The position numbers and the translations under genes were made by a program. DNA of 64,000 nt from Roseitranquillus sp963776845 (GTDB lineage Bacteria > Pseudomonadota > Alphaproteobacteria > Rhodobacterales > Rhodobacteraceae): contig CAVZOJ010000008.1 in the NCBI GenBank assembly GCA_963776845.1, positions 62,001 through 126,000 of the forward strand, written 5' to 3'. Positions 54,395 to 62,760 of this stretch are shown here, in pieces; within the stretch, counting starts at the first letter, position 1, and every line of letters begins with the position of its first letter. The notes under the pieces were generated by a model. That model was not told where the DNA came from. It worked only from the letters and a program-made list of their open reading frames with translations, and made no database searches.

Positions 54395-55080
54395 CGCCCG
54401 GCCGGATCGTCTTCATCAACCCGAACAGCACCGTCGCGATGACCGACGCGATGGTGGCGGCCGCGTCGGACGCGGCACCGAGCGTCGGGTTCGACGGCTG
54501 GACATCGCATCAGGGGCCGCCCGCGATCCAGGGCGAGGAGGACGGGCGCCTGGCCGTGCCGCCGCTGCTGGAGCTGGTGCAGCGGGCATCGGACGACGGG
54601 GCGGCGGCGATTGTGATCGGCTGCTTCGACGATACCGGCCTCGCTGAGGCACGGGCGCTCGCAAGATGTCCGGTCATCGGCCTCGGCCAGGCCGCGTGCG
54701 CGCTCGCCCTGCTGGCGGCGGAGCGGTTCTCGGTCGTGACCACGCTCTCGGTCTCGATCCCGGTGATCGAGGGCAACATCCGGGCCGCCGGCCTGGGCGG
54801 GCGGCTCGGCCGGGTCCGGGCGAGCGGCATCCCGGTCCTGCAGCTGGAGGAACGGCCGGAGGTCTCGGCGCAGCGGCTCCACGAGGAGGTGGAGGCGGCG
54901 GGCCGGGACGACGGCGTCGGCGCCGTGCTGCTCGGCTGCGCCGGGATGAGCGCGTTCGCGGCTGATCTCCGGCGGGAAAGTCCGCTGGCGATCGTCGATC
55001 CCGTCGAAGCCGCGGCGCGGCTGGCCGCCGCCGCGGCTGCGCTGCGCTGCGCCGCTAGGGTGGGGCCCGCACCGAACTAG
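54391..55080 (+). CDS. Asp/Glu/hydantoin racemase family protein
   Basis: 229 aa, GTG start overlapping the permease stop by four bases. Family landmarks: IVFINPNSTVAMTDAMV at the N-terminus, IGCFDDTGLAEAR with the first catalytic Cys, and LLGCAGMSAFAADL with the second. Both cysteines of the two-base racemisation mechanism are present. Members racemise Asp, Glu, hydantoins or allantoin. Translational coupling to the polyamine-type transporter suggests it acts on the imported compound. Confidence 0.88.
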   Translation: MTPGRIVFINPNSTVAMTDAMVAAASDAAPSVGFDGWTSHQGPPAIQGEEDGRLAVPPLLELVQRASDDGAAAIVIGCFDDTGLAEARALARCPVIGLGQAACALALLAAERFSVVTTLSVSIPVIEGNIRAAGLGGRLGRVRASGIPVLQLEERPEVSAQRLHEEVEAAGRDDGVGAVLLGCAGMSAFAADLRRESPLAIVDPVEAAARLAAAAAALRCAARVGPAPN

Positions 55081-55124
55081 GTCAAGGAGCGGGCGGGCTG
55101 GTGGCAGCTCGAGGCGAGGTCGGG

Positions 55125-55420
55125 TCAGACGGTGGCGGCGAGAATGGTGCCGAGGGCCATCGCGACAGCCGCCTGGGTCGGATCGACCGGCACGCCGAGC
55201 GCATCCTCGAGCGGGCGGCGGTGGCGCGCCATGCCGGCGCAGCCGAGGATCGCCGCACCCGGGATCGGGCTGATGCGGGGGCAAGCGCCAGCGATGAAAC
55301 CAGACAGCTCGCAAGATACCGACCGGGAGGTGCCGCCGAAGGCGGAGACCACGCCGACACCGCCTGCGAGCAGCCGGTCGCGAACGCCAAGACCTCGCCT
55401 CCGGAATCCAAGGCCCGCAG
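55125..55420 (-). pseudogene. Second Asp/Glu racemase-type gene, C-terminal fragment
   Basis: Minus-strand frame with GAAILGCAGMARHRRPLEDA, LGVPVDPTQAAVAMALGTIL and a stop at 55125. This is the C-terminal third of an Asp/Glu/hydantoin racemase, including the second catalytic Cys. The N-terminal part is replaced upstream by low-complexity sequence of the H-NS-type gene. It is a different sequence from the intact racemase 45 bp away and converges with it. Confidence 0.65.
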
Positions 55421-55790
55421 CGAACCGACGAGCCCGTCGCGGACGGGCTCCAGGGTGCCTGCGGCGGCGTCGAAGGAGGCAGCTGCTGCCAAGGGCGCGA
55501 CTGACTCGACGAAGAACGCTCGGCCGAAGCAGGTTACCCCGCAGAAGACTGCCGCCGCGGTAAAGACTGCCGCTGCGAGTGGGGCGGCAGGTCCGAGGGC
55601 CGCGCCTGCGAAACGGAAGGCAGCGGGTTCTGCAGCCGCAAAGGGGAGGACGAGGACCAGTGTCCGGAAGTATCAGCATCCGACCGATCCAGCCCTGACC
55701 TGGAGCGGCCGCAGACGTCGCCCGCGCTGGGTCACCGAGGCGCTTGAGGCCGGGGGGACCCTGGAAGACCTGCGGGTCCAAAAGCACTGA
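55390..55790 (+). pseudogene. H-NS-type DNA-binding C-terminus with Ala/Lys-rich linker
   Basis: The final ~45 residues (RKYQHPTDPALTWSGRRRRP, then RWVTEALEAGGTLEDLRVQ) are the AT-hook-like DNA-binding domain of H-NS family proteins (HvrA/BpH3 type), with the core TWSGRGR-like loop. A ~100-residue Ala/Lys/Pro-rich linker precedes it. The N-terminal oligomerisation domain is not visible, and the open frame further upstream runs antisense to the racemase fragment. It is probably a 5'-truncated gene; a start inside the linker is possible. Plasmid H-NS homologues often silence A/T-rich foreign DNA. Confidence 0.6.
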
Positions 55791-56081
55791 TGCACTCCAA
55801 AGGGCCTGTCGTCGCCCACCTGCCGCCCGAGCACGGAACTGCGGCCTTGTCGCGTCGTCGAAGGCTGTCCGCCAAGGCGTCGAGACGTCGATGTGAGTGA
55901 GCGGTGACCGAGGAGCGCCTGGGTGGCAATCCCGGACCGAAATGGGGCCACTGCCCAGCGTGATCCTGGGCCATGGCCGCGGGTTTGGCGTGCGCCTTGG
56001 CGCGCGTGGCCCGCAGATGCCTGACGCGAGCCAAGGCGCACTGGCCGAAGGCCAGTTCATGGGGGTCGTGGATCGTGGAGG
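55791..56081. other. No gene seen
   Basis: About 290 bp between the H-NS-type gene and the istB fragment. No recognisable product on either strand. Confidence 0.4.
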
Positions 56082-56205
56082 TCAGGTTTTGGCTGCGCGG
56101 CTCTGACGGAGCCTGAAGCTCTCGCCGTTCATCTGAAGGATGTGGACGTGGTGGGTGAGGCGATCGAGGATGGCGCCCGTCAGGCGCTCCGATCCGAAGA
56201 CCTCG
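56082..56205 (-). pseudogene. istB: IS21-family istB, C-terminal fragment
   Basis: Minus-strand frame SEVFGSERLTGAILDRLTHH then VHILQMNGESFRLRQSR and a stop. This is the C-terminal end of an IstB helper ATPase of a different subgroup from the intact one at 7169. It is cut by the IS5-family copy that follows. The matching N-terminal piece (same strand) lies 5 kb away at 61255-61546, so this and that may be halves of one gene. Confidence 0.75.
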
Positions 56206-56502
56206 GAACCTCGGCATCGGGCGGTGATCTGGTAGTCTGGCGGCGACCTTGATGGAGCCGCCCGCAATGAAGCCGACCACCTTCGCGTCGTTGGCCTATG
56301 CGACGAAGAAGAAGCGCACCCGCCGCGAGGCGTTTCTCGCCGAGATGGAGGCGGTGGTGCCCTGGGCGCGTCTGACGGCGCTGATCGAGCCGCACTACCC
56401 GAAGGCGGGACCGAAGGGCGGCGGCCGGCGATGCCGCTGGAGGTGATGCTGCGGGTCTACTGTCTCCAGCAGTGGTACGCGCTGTCCGACCCGGCGGCGG
56501 AG

Positions 56503-56551
56503 GGTTCAAGCGTATAGCAATCGATCCAGTGGATCGATTGTAGCGCAGAAC
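56503..56551. repeat. Small palindromic insertion 1 (49 bp)
   Basis: Extra sequence in the IS5-family transposase gene compared with the two intact copies. It contains the palindrome CAATCGATCCA-G-TGGATCGATTG (56518-56540, 11-bp perfect arms) with further imperfect pairing outside. It replaces 6 bp, a net gain of 43 bp. Confidence 0.75.
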
Positions 56552-56971
56552 CTCTACGACAGCGACGCCATGCGCCGGTTCGCCGGGCTCGAGCTGGGCG
56601 ACGATGCGATCCCGGACGAGACGACCATCCTGAACTTCCGCCACCTGCTGGAGCGGCACGAGCTGACGCGTGCGATCTTCGAGGCGATCAACAGCTATCT
56701 TCGCGAGCGCGGCATCCTGTTGCGCGAGGGAACGTTGGTCGATGCGACGCTCATCGACGCGCCAAGCTCGACGAAGAACAAGCAGGGCGCACGCGACCCG
56801 GAGACGAGCAGCACGAAGAAGGGCAACGACTGGTATTTCGGGATGAAGGCGCATGTCGGCGTCGATATTGGCAGCGGCGTGGTCCACACGCTCGAAACCA
56901 GCACCGCCAAGGTGCACGACAGCCAGAAGTTCGACGACCTGCTTCACGGCGACGAGCAGGCGGTGTTCGGC

Positions 56972-57016
56972 GAGTTGCCAGGGGTTGCGCCACCGGTTCG
57001 AGCAACCGCTGGCGAC
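56972..57016. repeat. Small hairpin insertion 2 (45 bp, in frame)
   Basis: Extra sequence in the same transposase gene. Inverted repeats GCCAGGGGTTGC (56977-56988) and GCAACCGCTGGC (57002-57013) pair with one mismatch around a 13-bp loop. It replaces 6 bp, net +39 bp, so the frame is kept. Confidence 0.75.
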
Positions 57017-57445
57017 GGCTATGTCAGCGGAGAGCGGGAGGAAGCATTCCGCGCCCAGGGCAAGCTCTGGGGCGTGATGCGCAAGGCTCCGAAAGGCGGC
57101 AAGCTGCATCCGATCGACGAGCGCATCAACCGGATCATCGCCAGCCTGCGAGCCAAGGTCGAGCACCCGTTCCGGGTGATGAAATGCCAGTTCGGCTACC
57201 GCAAGACCCGCTACCGCGGGCTGGCGAAGAACGGGGCGCAACTGTTCTCGCTCTTCGGGCTCGGCAACCTGTTCCTGGTCCGACGACGGTCGATGGCCTG
57301 AGGCGGAGTCCGCCCGAAATCGGCCTTGCCGCCGCGCGAGCGGCACCTGATCCGCAGACCCGGGGCCGCTTGTCCCCCGCATCGCCCCGCCGAGACCCTT
57401 TCTGGCCGTCATCGCGGCCAATCGGAGCCGTTGATCAGACGTTCC

Positions 57446-57609
57446 CATGGATCCCTTCGGACTGGGGAGGTCCAGTTCTGCAGGAAGCTCACGCGCAAGC
57501 AGTTCTCCGAGTTCATGACGCGGCAGGCGCCCAGTCTGGTCATCTTCGAGGCGTGCGGCAGCGCACATTATTGGGCGCGGGCGATGGAAGCGCTTGGGCA
57601 CGAGGCAAA
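57446..57609 (+). pseudogene. IS110-family transposase, N-terminal fragment
   Basis: Frame KLTRKQFSEFMTRQAPSLVI then FEACGSAHYWARAMEALGHEA, the DEDD-type N-terminal domain of IS110/IS1111 transposases. The gene is interrupted by the IS5-family copy at 57610. On the other side, at 58770-58796, it resumes as KLIAPQYVRP in frame once the element and one caaa are removed, and then breaks again. The start is missing on the left, at the end of the damaged IS5 copy. Confidence 0.8.
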
Positions 57610-58765
57610 GGAAGCTCTGAAGAACCTCGGCAGCGGGCGATGATCTGTTAGGCTGGCGGCGACCTCGCTGGAGCCGCCTGATGAAACAGACTACCTTCGC
57701 CTCGCTGGCCTACGCCGGGAAGAAGAAGCGCACGCGGCGCGAGGCGTTTCTCGCCGAGATGGAGGCGGTGGTGCCCTGGGCTCGTCTGACGGCGCTGATC
57801 GAGCCGCACTACCCGAAGGCGGGGCCGAAGGGCGGACGGCCGCCGATGCCGCTGGAGGTCATGCTTCGGGTCTACTGCCTTCAGCAGTGGTACGCGCTGT
57901 CGGACCCGGCGGCCGAAGAGGCGCTCTACGACAGCGACGCGATGCGCCGGTTCGCCGGGCTCGAACTGGGCGACGACGCGATCCCGGACGAGACGACGAT
58001 CCTCAACTTCCGCCATCTGCTGGAGCGGCACGAGCTGACCCGTGCGATCTTCGAGGCGGTGAACGCCTATCTACGCGAGCGGGGCATCCTGTTGCGCGAG
58101 GGCACGCTGGTCGATGCGACGCTGATCGATGCGCCAAGCTCGACGAAGAACAAGCAGGGCGCGCGCGATCCGGAGATGACCAGCACGAAGAAGGGAAATG
58201 ACTGGTACTTCGGGATGAAGGCGCATGTCGGCGTCGATATCGACAGCGGCGTGGTCCACACCCTGGAGACCAGCACCGCCAAGATGCACGACAGCCAGAA
58301 GTTCGACGAGCTGTTGCACGGCGACGAGCACGCGGTGTTCGGCGACAAGGGCTATGTCAGCGGCGAGCGCGAGGCGGCGTTCCGCGCCCGGGGCAAGGTC
58401 TGGGGCGTGATGCGCAAGGCGCCCAAGGGCGGCAGGCTGCACCCCATCGACGAGCGCATCAACCGGATCATCGCCAGCCTGCGGGCCAGGGTCGAGCATC
58501 CGTTCCGGGTGATGAAATGCCAGTTCGGCTACCGCAAGACCCGCTACCGCGGGCTGGCGAAGAACGAGGCGCAACTGTTCTCGCTCTTCGGGCTCGGCAA
58601 CCTGTTCCTGGTCCGACGACGGTTGATGGCCTGAGGCGGAATCCGCCTTAAATCATCGAACTGCCTCAAACCGCACCCCGAGCGGACTCGAATTGCCGCG
58701 CCGCCCGGCGTTCCGGTCGTCCGACGCCGATGCAATGCCGAGGGCGCGCGTTGATCAGACCTTCC
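57610..58765 (+). mobile_element. IS5-family element, complete copy
   Basis: 1156 bp. Left end GGAAGCTCTGAAGAAC and right end GTTGATCAGACCTTCC, with the 4-bp direct repeat caaa at 57606-57609 and 58766-58769. Inserted in an IS110-family transposase gene. Near-identical to the copy at 10920 in the transposase gene, but its right-hand non-coding end is quite different, apart from the terminal repeat. Confidence 0.9.
57681..58634 (+). CDS. IS5-family transposase
   Basis: 317 aa, intact, nearly identical to the protein at 10993. DDE residues lie in LVDATLIDAPSS, VFGDKGYVSG and the HPFRVMKCQFGYRKTRY region. The start is MKQTTFASLAYAG. This copy has MKCQFG, as in the damaged copies, where the 10993 copy has LKCQFG. 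Probably an active element. Confidence 0.92.
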   Translation: MKQTTFASLAYAGKKKRTRREAFLAEMEAVVPWARLTALIEPHYPKAGPKGGRPPMPLEVMLRVYCLQQWYALSDPAAEEALYDSDAMRRFAGLELGDDAIPDETTILNFRHLLERHELTRAIFEAVNAYLRERGILLREGTLVDATLIDAPSSTKNKQGARDPEMTSTKKGNDWYFGMKAHVGVDIDSGVVHTLETSTAKMHDSQKFDELLHGDEHAVFGDKGYVSGEREAAFRARGKVWGVMRKAPKGGRLHPIDERINRIIASLRARVEHPFRVMKCQFGYRKTRYRGLAKNEAQLFSLFGLGNLFLVRRRLMA

Positions 58766-58796
58766 CAAAGCTGATCGCGCCGCAATATGTGCGCCC

Positions 58797-59292
58797 CTTG
58801 GCGTGTGATCGAGTGCGCACTTTTGTCAGGCCTCACGATGCGGCAATTTCAAAAGCCGCGGGCCGGGATGGTAATCAGCGGATCGGGTCCAAATCTCGAC
58901 ACAGAGCTTTCTGCTCTCGGGCTCTTACTGGTTTTTCCGATCCGGATCGCTCGATCATTTGCCCATTCAGGTCGTTGCCTTCTCACACTCCCTTGCTACC
59001 GTCGCTGACGCTCCGACAAGTGGTTCATGCCGCAGGTGCCAGCGCCGGATCCCTGTAATCCTCGTTCTTCATCATCATTGCCCACATCTGCCGGGCCATC
59101 TTGTTGGCCAGCGCGATCGCCACCAGCATCTTGGGCTTGCGAAGCAACATGCGCGACAGCCAACTGTCTTTTGGAATTACACGCTGCCCAAGCCAGCCCA
59201 GTCGCGACATCGCACCGACGATCAGAAGGCGTCGAATATCGGCCTGACCGGCCTTGGTCATGCGTCCGAGGCGCTCCTTGCCTCCAGAGGAA
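58797..59292 (-). pseudogene. IS110-family transposase, C-terminal end and element tail
   Basis: The minus-strand frame from 59292 reads SSGGKERLGRMTKAGQADIR, RLLIVGAMSRLGWLGQRV and LRKPKMLVAIALANKMARQM to a stop at 59025. This is the C-terminal transposase_20 domain with its conserved Ser-Ser-Gly-Gly-Lys motif. The next ~230 bp to 58797 look like the element's non-coding tail. It is cut on the right by the IS903-like element. Its orientation is opposite to the IS110 N-terminal fragment next door, so an inversion or a second copy is implied. Confidence 0.75.
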
Positions 59293-60342
59293 GGCTCTGT
59301 TGCACAAATCCTGTGAGGGATTCATCTCGTGAATCCAGCGTGGTAGCTGGACTGCATGAGCAGACTCACAGCCACCGCCTACAAGACCAGGAACTGGCCG
59401 GCCTACAACGAAGCGCTCAAGCGCCGCGGCTCGCTGACGATCTGGTTCGATCCCGAGATGACCTGGGACGGCACGCCGACCGGCAAGCGAGGTCGCCAGC
59501 CCGCCTATAGTGATGGAGCAATCCAGACCTGCCTGACGATGAAGGTTCTGTTCGGCATGGCGCTCAGGCAGACGACCGGCTTTGTCGAGAGCCTGCTACG
59601 GTTGATCGGTTTGGACTGGGCGGTGCCCGACTTCAGCACCCTCAGCCGTCGCCAGAAGACCTTGAAGGTCAACATCCCCTATCGCGGCTCGCAGGGGCCG
59701 CTCCATCTTCTGATCGACAGCACCGGCATCAAGGTCGAAGGCGAAGGTGAGTGGAACGCGCGAAAGCACGGCGGCCCCAAACGTCGGGTCTGGCGTAAGA
59801 TCCACATCGGGATCGACGAGAAAACACTGGAAATCCGGGCTGCCGAGTTCACCACCAGCGACGTAGGTGACGCGCCCATGCTGCCCGAACTTCTCGACCA
59901 GATCCCGCCCGATCAGGAGATCGGCAGCGTCACCGCCGATGGCGCCTTCGACACCCGCAAGTGCCATCAGGCCGTCGCCGCCCGAGGCGCTGCGGCAATC
60001 ATCCCGCCCCGCAAGAACGCCAAGCCTTGGAAGCCCGACACGCCTGGAGCGATCGCACGAAACGAAGCCCTCCGCGCATCCCGGCGCTTCGGGCGGACCC
60101 TCTGGCGACGATGGAGCGGGTATTACCGCCGAAGCCGCGCAGAGACCAAGATGCACTGCGTCAAGCTCTTGGGCCAACGCCTGACCGCAAGAGACTTCGA
60201 CCGTCAGGTCGCAGAGTTCCAAGTCCGCGTCGCCGTGCTGAACGGCTTCACCGCGCTCGGCATACCCGTCACGGAAGCCGTGGGATGAGTCTGCCCGGGG
60301 AAAGGGGAACCTCGGCCATCAGGCGATTTGCGCAACAGAGCC
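59293..60342 (+). mobile_element. IS903-like IS5-family element
   Basis: 1050 bp bounded by 18-bp inverted repeats, GGCTCTGTTGCACAAATC on the left and, read inward, GGCTCTGTTGCGCAAATC on the right, with one mismatch. The terminal sequence is typical of the IS903 group. Flanking 9-mers do not match (ccagaggaa / tttcatcac), so no target duplication remains. The left flank is IS110 and the right flank is the interior of an IS5-type copy. Confidence 0.88.
59356..60288 (+). CDS. IS903-group transposase
   Basis: 310 aa, intact. MSRLTATAYKTRNWPAYNEA at the N-terminus and LTIWFDPEMTWDGTPTGKRG are typical of the group. DDE motifs: LLIDSTGIKVEGEGEWNARK with the first Asp, VTADGAFDTRKCHQAVAARG with the second, and GYYRRSRAETKMHCVKLLG with the Glu. 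Probably active. Confidence 0.92.
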   Translation: MSRLTATAYKTRNWPAYNEALKRRGSLTIWFDPEMTWDGTPTGKRGRQPAYSDGAIQTCLTMKVLFGMALRQTTGFVESLLRLIGLDWAVPDFSTLSRRQKTLKVNIPYRGSQGPLHLLIDSTGIKVEGEGEWNARKHGGPKRRVWRKIHIGIDEKTLEIRAAEFTTSDVGDAPMLPELLDQIPPDQEIGSVTADGAFDTRKCHQAVAARGAAAIIPPRKNAKPWKPDTPGAIARNEALRASRRFGRTLWRRWSGYYRRSRAETKMHCVKLLGQRLTARDFDRQVAEFQVRVAVLNGFTALGIPVTEAVG

Positions 60343-61183
60343 TTTCATCACCCGGAACGGATGCTCGACCCTGGCCCGCAGGCTGGCGATGATCCGGTTG
60401 ATGCGCTCGTCGATGGGGTGCAGCCTGCCGCCCTTGGGCGCCTTGCGCATCACGCCCCAGACCTTGCCCCGGGCGCGGAACGCCGCCTCGCGCTCGCCGC
60501 TGACATAGCGCCCCCTTGTCGCCGAACACCGCGTGCTCGTCGCCGTGCAACAGCTCGTCGAACTTCTGGCTGTCGTGCATCTTGGCGGTGCTGGTCTCCA
60601 GGGTGTGGACCACGCCGCTGTCGATATCGACGCCGACATGCGCCTTCATGCCGAAGTACCAGGCATTTCCCTTCTTCGTGCTGGTCATCTCCGGATCGCG
60701 GGCGCCCTGCTTGTTCTTGGTCGAGCTGGGCGCATCGATCAGCGTCGCATCGACCAGCGTGCCCTCGCGCAACAGGATGCCCCGCTCGCGTAGATAGGCG
60801 TTCACCGCCTCGAAGATCGCACGGGTCAGCTCGTGCCGCTCCAGCAGATGGCGGAAGTTGAGGATCGTCGTCTCGTCCGGGATCGCGTCGTCGCCCAGTT
60901 CGAGCCCGGCGAACCGGCGCATCGCGTCGCTGTCGTAGAGCGCCTCTTCGGCCGCCGGGTCCGACAGCGCGTACCACTGCTGAAGGCAGTAGACCCGAAG
61001 CATGACCTCCAGCGGCATCGGCGGCCGTCCGCCCTTCGGCCCCGCCTTCGGGTAGTGCGGCTCGATCAGCGCCGTCAGACGAGCCCAGGGCACCACCGCC
61101 TCCATCTCGGCGAGAAACGCCTCGCGCCGCGTGCGCTTCTTCTTCCCGGCGTAGGCCAGCGAGGCGAAGGTAGTCTGTTTCAT
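60343..61183 (-). pseudogene. IS5-family transposase, frameshifted and truncated
   Basis: Begins MKQTTFASLAYAGKKKRTRR and is intact through VFGDKG, where extra bases near 60510 shift the frame (RYVSGEREAAFRARGKVWGV continues in the next frame). It then ends at HPFRVMK, where the IS903-like terminal repeat begins. The final catalytic Glu region is missing. Confidence 0.88.
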
Positions 61184-61254
61184 CAGGCGGCTCCAGCGAG
61201 GTCGCCGCCAGCCTAACAGATCATCGCCCGCTGCCGAGGTTCTTCAGAGCTTCC
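60343..61254 (-). mobile_element. IS5-family element, truncated copy
   Basis: A leftward copy of the same element as at 10920. Its start end (GGAAGCTCTGA read on the minus strand) is at 61254. The other end is missing: the element is cut at 60343 by the IS903-like element, in the codons HPFRVMK. About 230 bp are lost. Confidence 0.88.
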
Positions 61255-61546
61255 CTTGCATTACGGGCGGCAATCACAAAAGGCACTTCGTCGTTGGGAA
61301 CTTCGCCGCCTTGATGCGACGCTCGACCATCCTCCGCTCGCGTTCGATCAGCTCGAGCTCGCAGAGCCGCAGCAGGTACTGGACATGATCCTTGCCCTCG
61401 GCGGCGCACTGCGCGCGGACGCGCGCAGATCATGACTCTGGCGGCGACGCCGCCGGCCGGGCAAGCTTGGCGTGCTCGGACTGGAAGGTGGGCAGCTTGA
61501 GCTTCCTGAGATGGTGCTGGAGCAGCACCTGGGGCGTGTCGCTCAT
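61255..61546 (-). pseudogene. istB: IS21-family istB, N-terminal fragment with a 45-bp insertion
   Basis: Starts at an ATG overlapping the istA stop (SDTPQVLLQHHLRKLKLPTF then QSEHAKLAR). After a 45-bp insertion at 61412-61456, which brings a stop codon, it resumes with QCAAEGKDHVQYLLRLCELE and MVERRIKAAKFPTTK. It is lost near 61280, before the Walker A motif, and is followed by the IS5-family copy. The C-terminal fragment at 56082 may be its other half. Confidence 0.78.
61412..61456. repeat. Small palindromic insertion 3 (45 bp)
   Basis: Interrupts istB between KLAR and QCAAEG, which are adjacent in IstB proteins as I know them. It is made of two short palindrome-like arms (gcgcgcggacgcgcgc and ggcggcgacgccgcc) around a short centre. 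Its length is a multiple of three, but it contains a stop in the istB frame. Confidence 0.55.
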
Positions 61547-62760
61547 GCCGCCGTCCCGGACATCAGGCTGAGGTAGCTCGACGGCCTGGTGGTCTCGACC
61601 CGCGCCCGCGGCAGGTAGGGATAGCAGTCGAGGTCGAGCCGCGGCGGGCGACGCTCGACGCGGCAGAGCACCAGGTGCTTGACCGCGTCATAGCCGATGG
61701 CACCGAGATCGAGGGCCTGGCGCACGGCGCCGTGGACATGGTCCATCTCGAAGGTCTCGAGGAGCCGCAGGACCTGCACATACTCGCGCTTGCCCGGCTT
61801 GCCCATCCGGGCCCCGAGCAGCCGGCGCAGCGTGGCGAACGCCTGCGGCAGATCCCAACCCTGGAGCGGCGCCGCCTGGTCGAGGGCTCCGACCTTCTGC
61901 TCCAGGAGCGGCAGGAAGTGCAGCGGATCGAAGACCATGTCGGCCTTCTCGTAGGACCGCCGATGCCGCGCGATGATGTCGGTCCCGGCACCGATCACGA
62001 CCTCGCCGACATAGCCGCGGACCTAGACCTCGTGATGGGCATAGGCAACCGGCACCGAGTAGTCGTTGCCGCGGTAGCGCACCATCGAAATCGAGGTGGC
62101 GCGCGTGCTGACCTTCTCGCAGGCGTCGTAGGGGGTGGGCGGTCCCGTCGCCGAGGATCTTCGCCACCGCGAGCGTGGTGTTGTCGAACAGGATCGACAG
62201 CGGCACCCCGCCGAAGAAGGCGAAGGCCGCGACGTGGCCGTCGCAGAACGCCTCCGTCGTCTCGGCCGGATACGCTTTGATGAAGATCGCATCCGAGTGC
62301 GGCAGCGCCATGGCGAAGTAATGCAGCTTGCGCCGGACCCCGCCGATCTCGCCGAGGGCCTCGTCGAAGTCGACCTGGCGTGCCCGGGCGGATGCGACAG
62401 GGGCACGAACACCTCCTGTGTCCGGCGCTTCTTCTCCCGGATGTAGTCGGTGACGATGGTGATGCCGCCGGTGAAGCCGTGCTCGTCGCGCAACCGCTCG
62501 AAGATCCGCTGCGCCGTGTGCCGCTGCTTCTTCGGTAGGGCCCGGTCCGCCTCCAGGATCTGGTCGATGATCGGCAGGAACGGGTCGAGCTTCGGGCGCA
62601 CCGGGGGCTTCGATCGCCGGTAGCCAGGGGGCACCGAGTGCTTCAGGATCTTCGACACCGTCTTGCGGTCGATCCCGAACAACCGGGCCGCCGCTCGCTC
62701 GCTCAGACCCTCGACATGGCACGCTCGCCGCACACGCGCGTAGAGTTCCACAGAGTACAT
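61543..62760 (-). pseudogene. istA: IS21-family transposase IstA, deleted and frameshifted
   Basis: Begins MYSVELYARVRRACHVEGLS with the HTH AAARLFGIDRKTVSKIL. A frameshift near 62390 leads to RKLHYFAMALPHSDAIFIKA and GGVPLSILFDNTTLAVAKIL (second Asp region). An internal deletion joins GDGT directly to PYDACEKVSTRATS, which removes the Glu of the DDE triad. A TAG replaces a Trp codon after AYAHHEV at 62023-62025. The C-terminal part (GKREYVQVLRLLETFEMDHV) is intact to the stop. Dead element. Confidence 0.82.

Larger units (their letters stand above)
56267..57301 (+). pseudogene. IS5-family transposase, disrupted
   Basis: Same family as the transposase at 10993 (MKPTTFASLAYATKKKRTRR). A frameshift near 56420 (ggcggcggccggcg for ggcggacggccgcc) ends the first frame. 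A 49-bp insertion at 56503 replaces six bases of the ALYDSD codons and brings an in-frame stop. From 56570 the frame is open to the normal end, with a 45-bp in-frame insertion that replaces the DK of VFGDKGYVSG, next to the second catalytic Asp. Non-functional. Confidence 0.88.
56206..57445 (+). mobile_element. IS5-family element, damaged copy
   Basis: The right end has the expected GTTGATCAGACGTTCC. The left ~15 bp of the usual end is missing or replaced (cctcggaacctcgg instead of the GGAAGCTCTGA start). It carries two small hairpin-type insertions (56503-56551 and 56972-57016) within the transposase gene and a frameshift near 56420. Confidence 0.8.
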
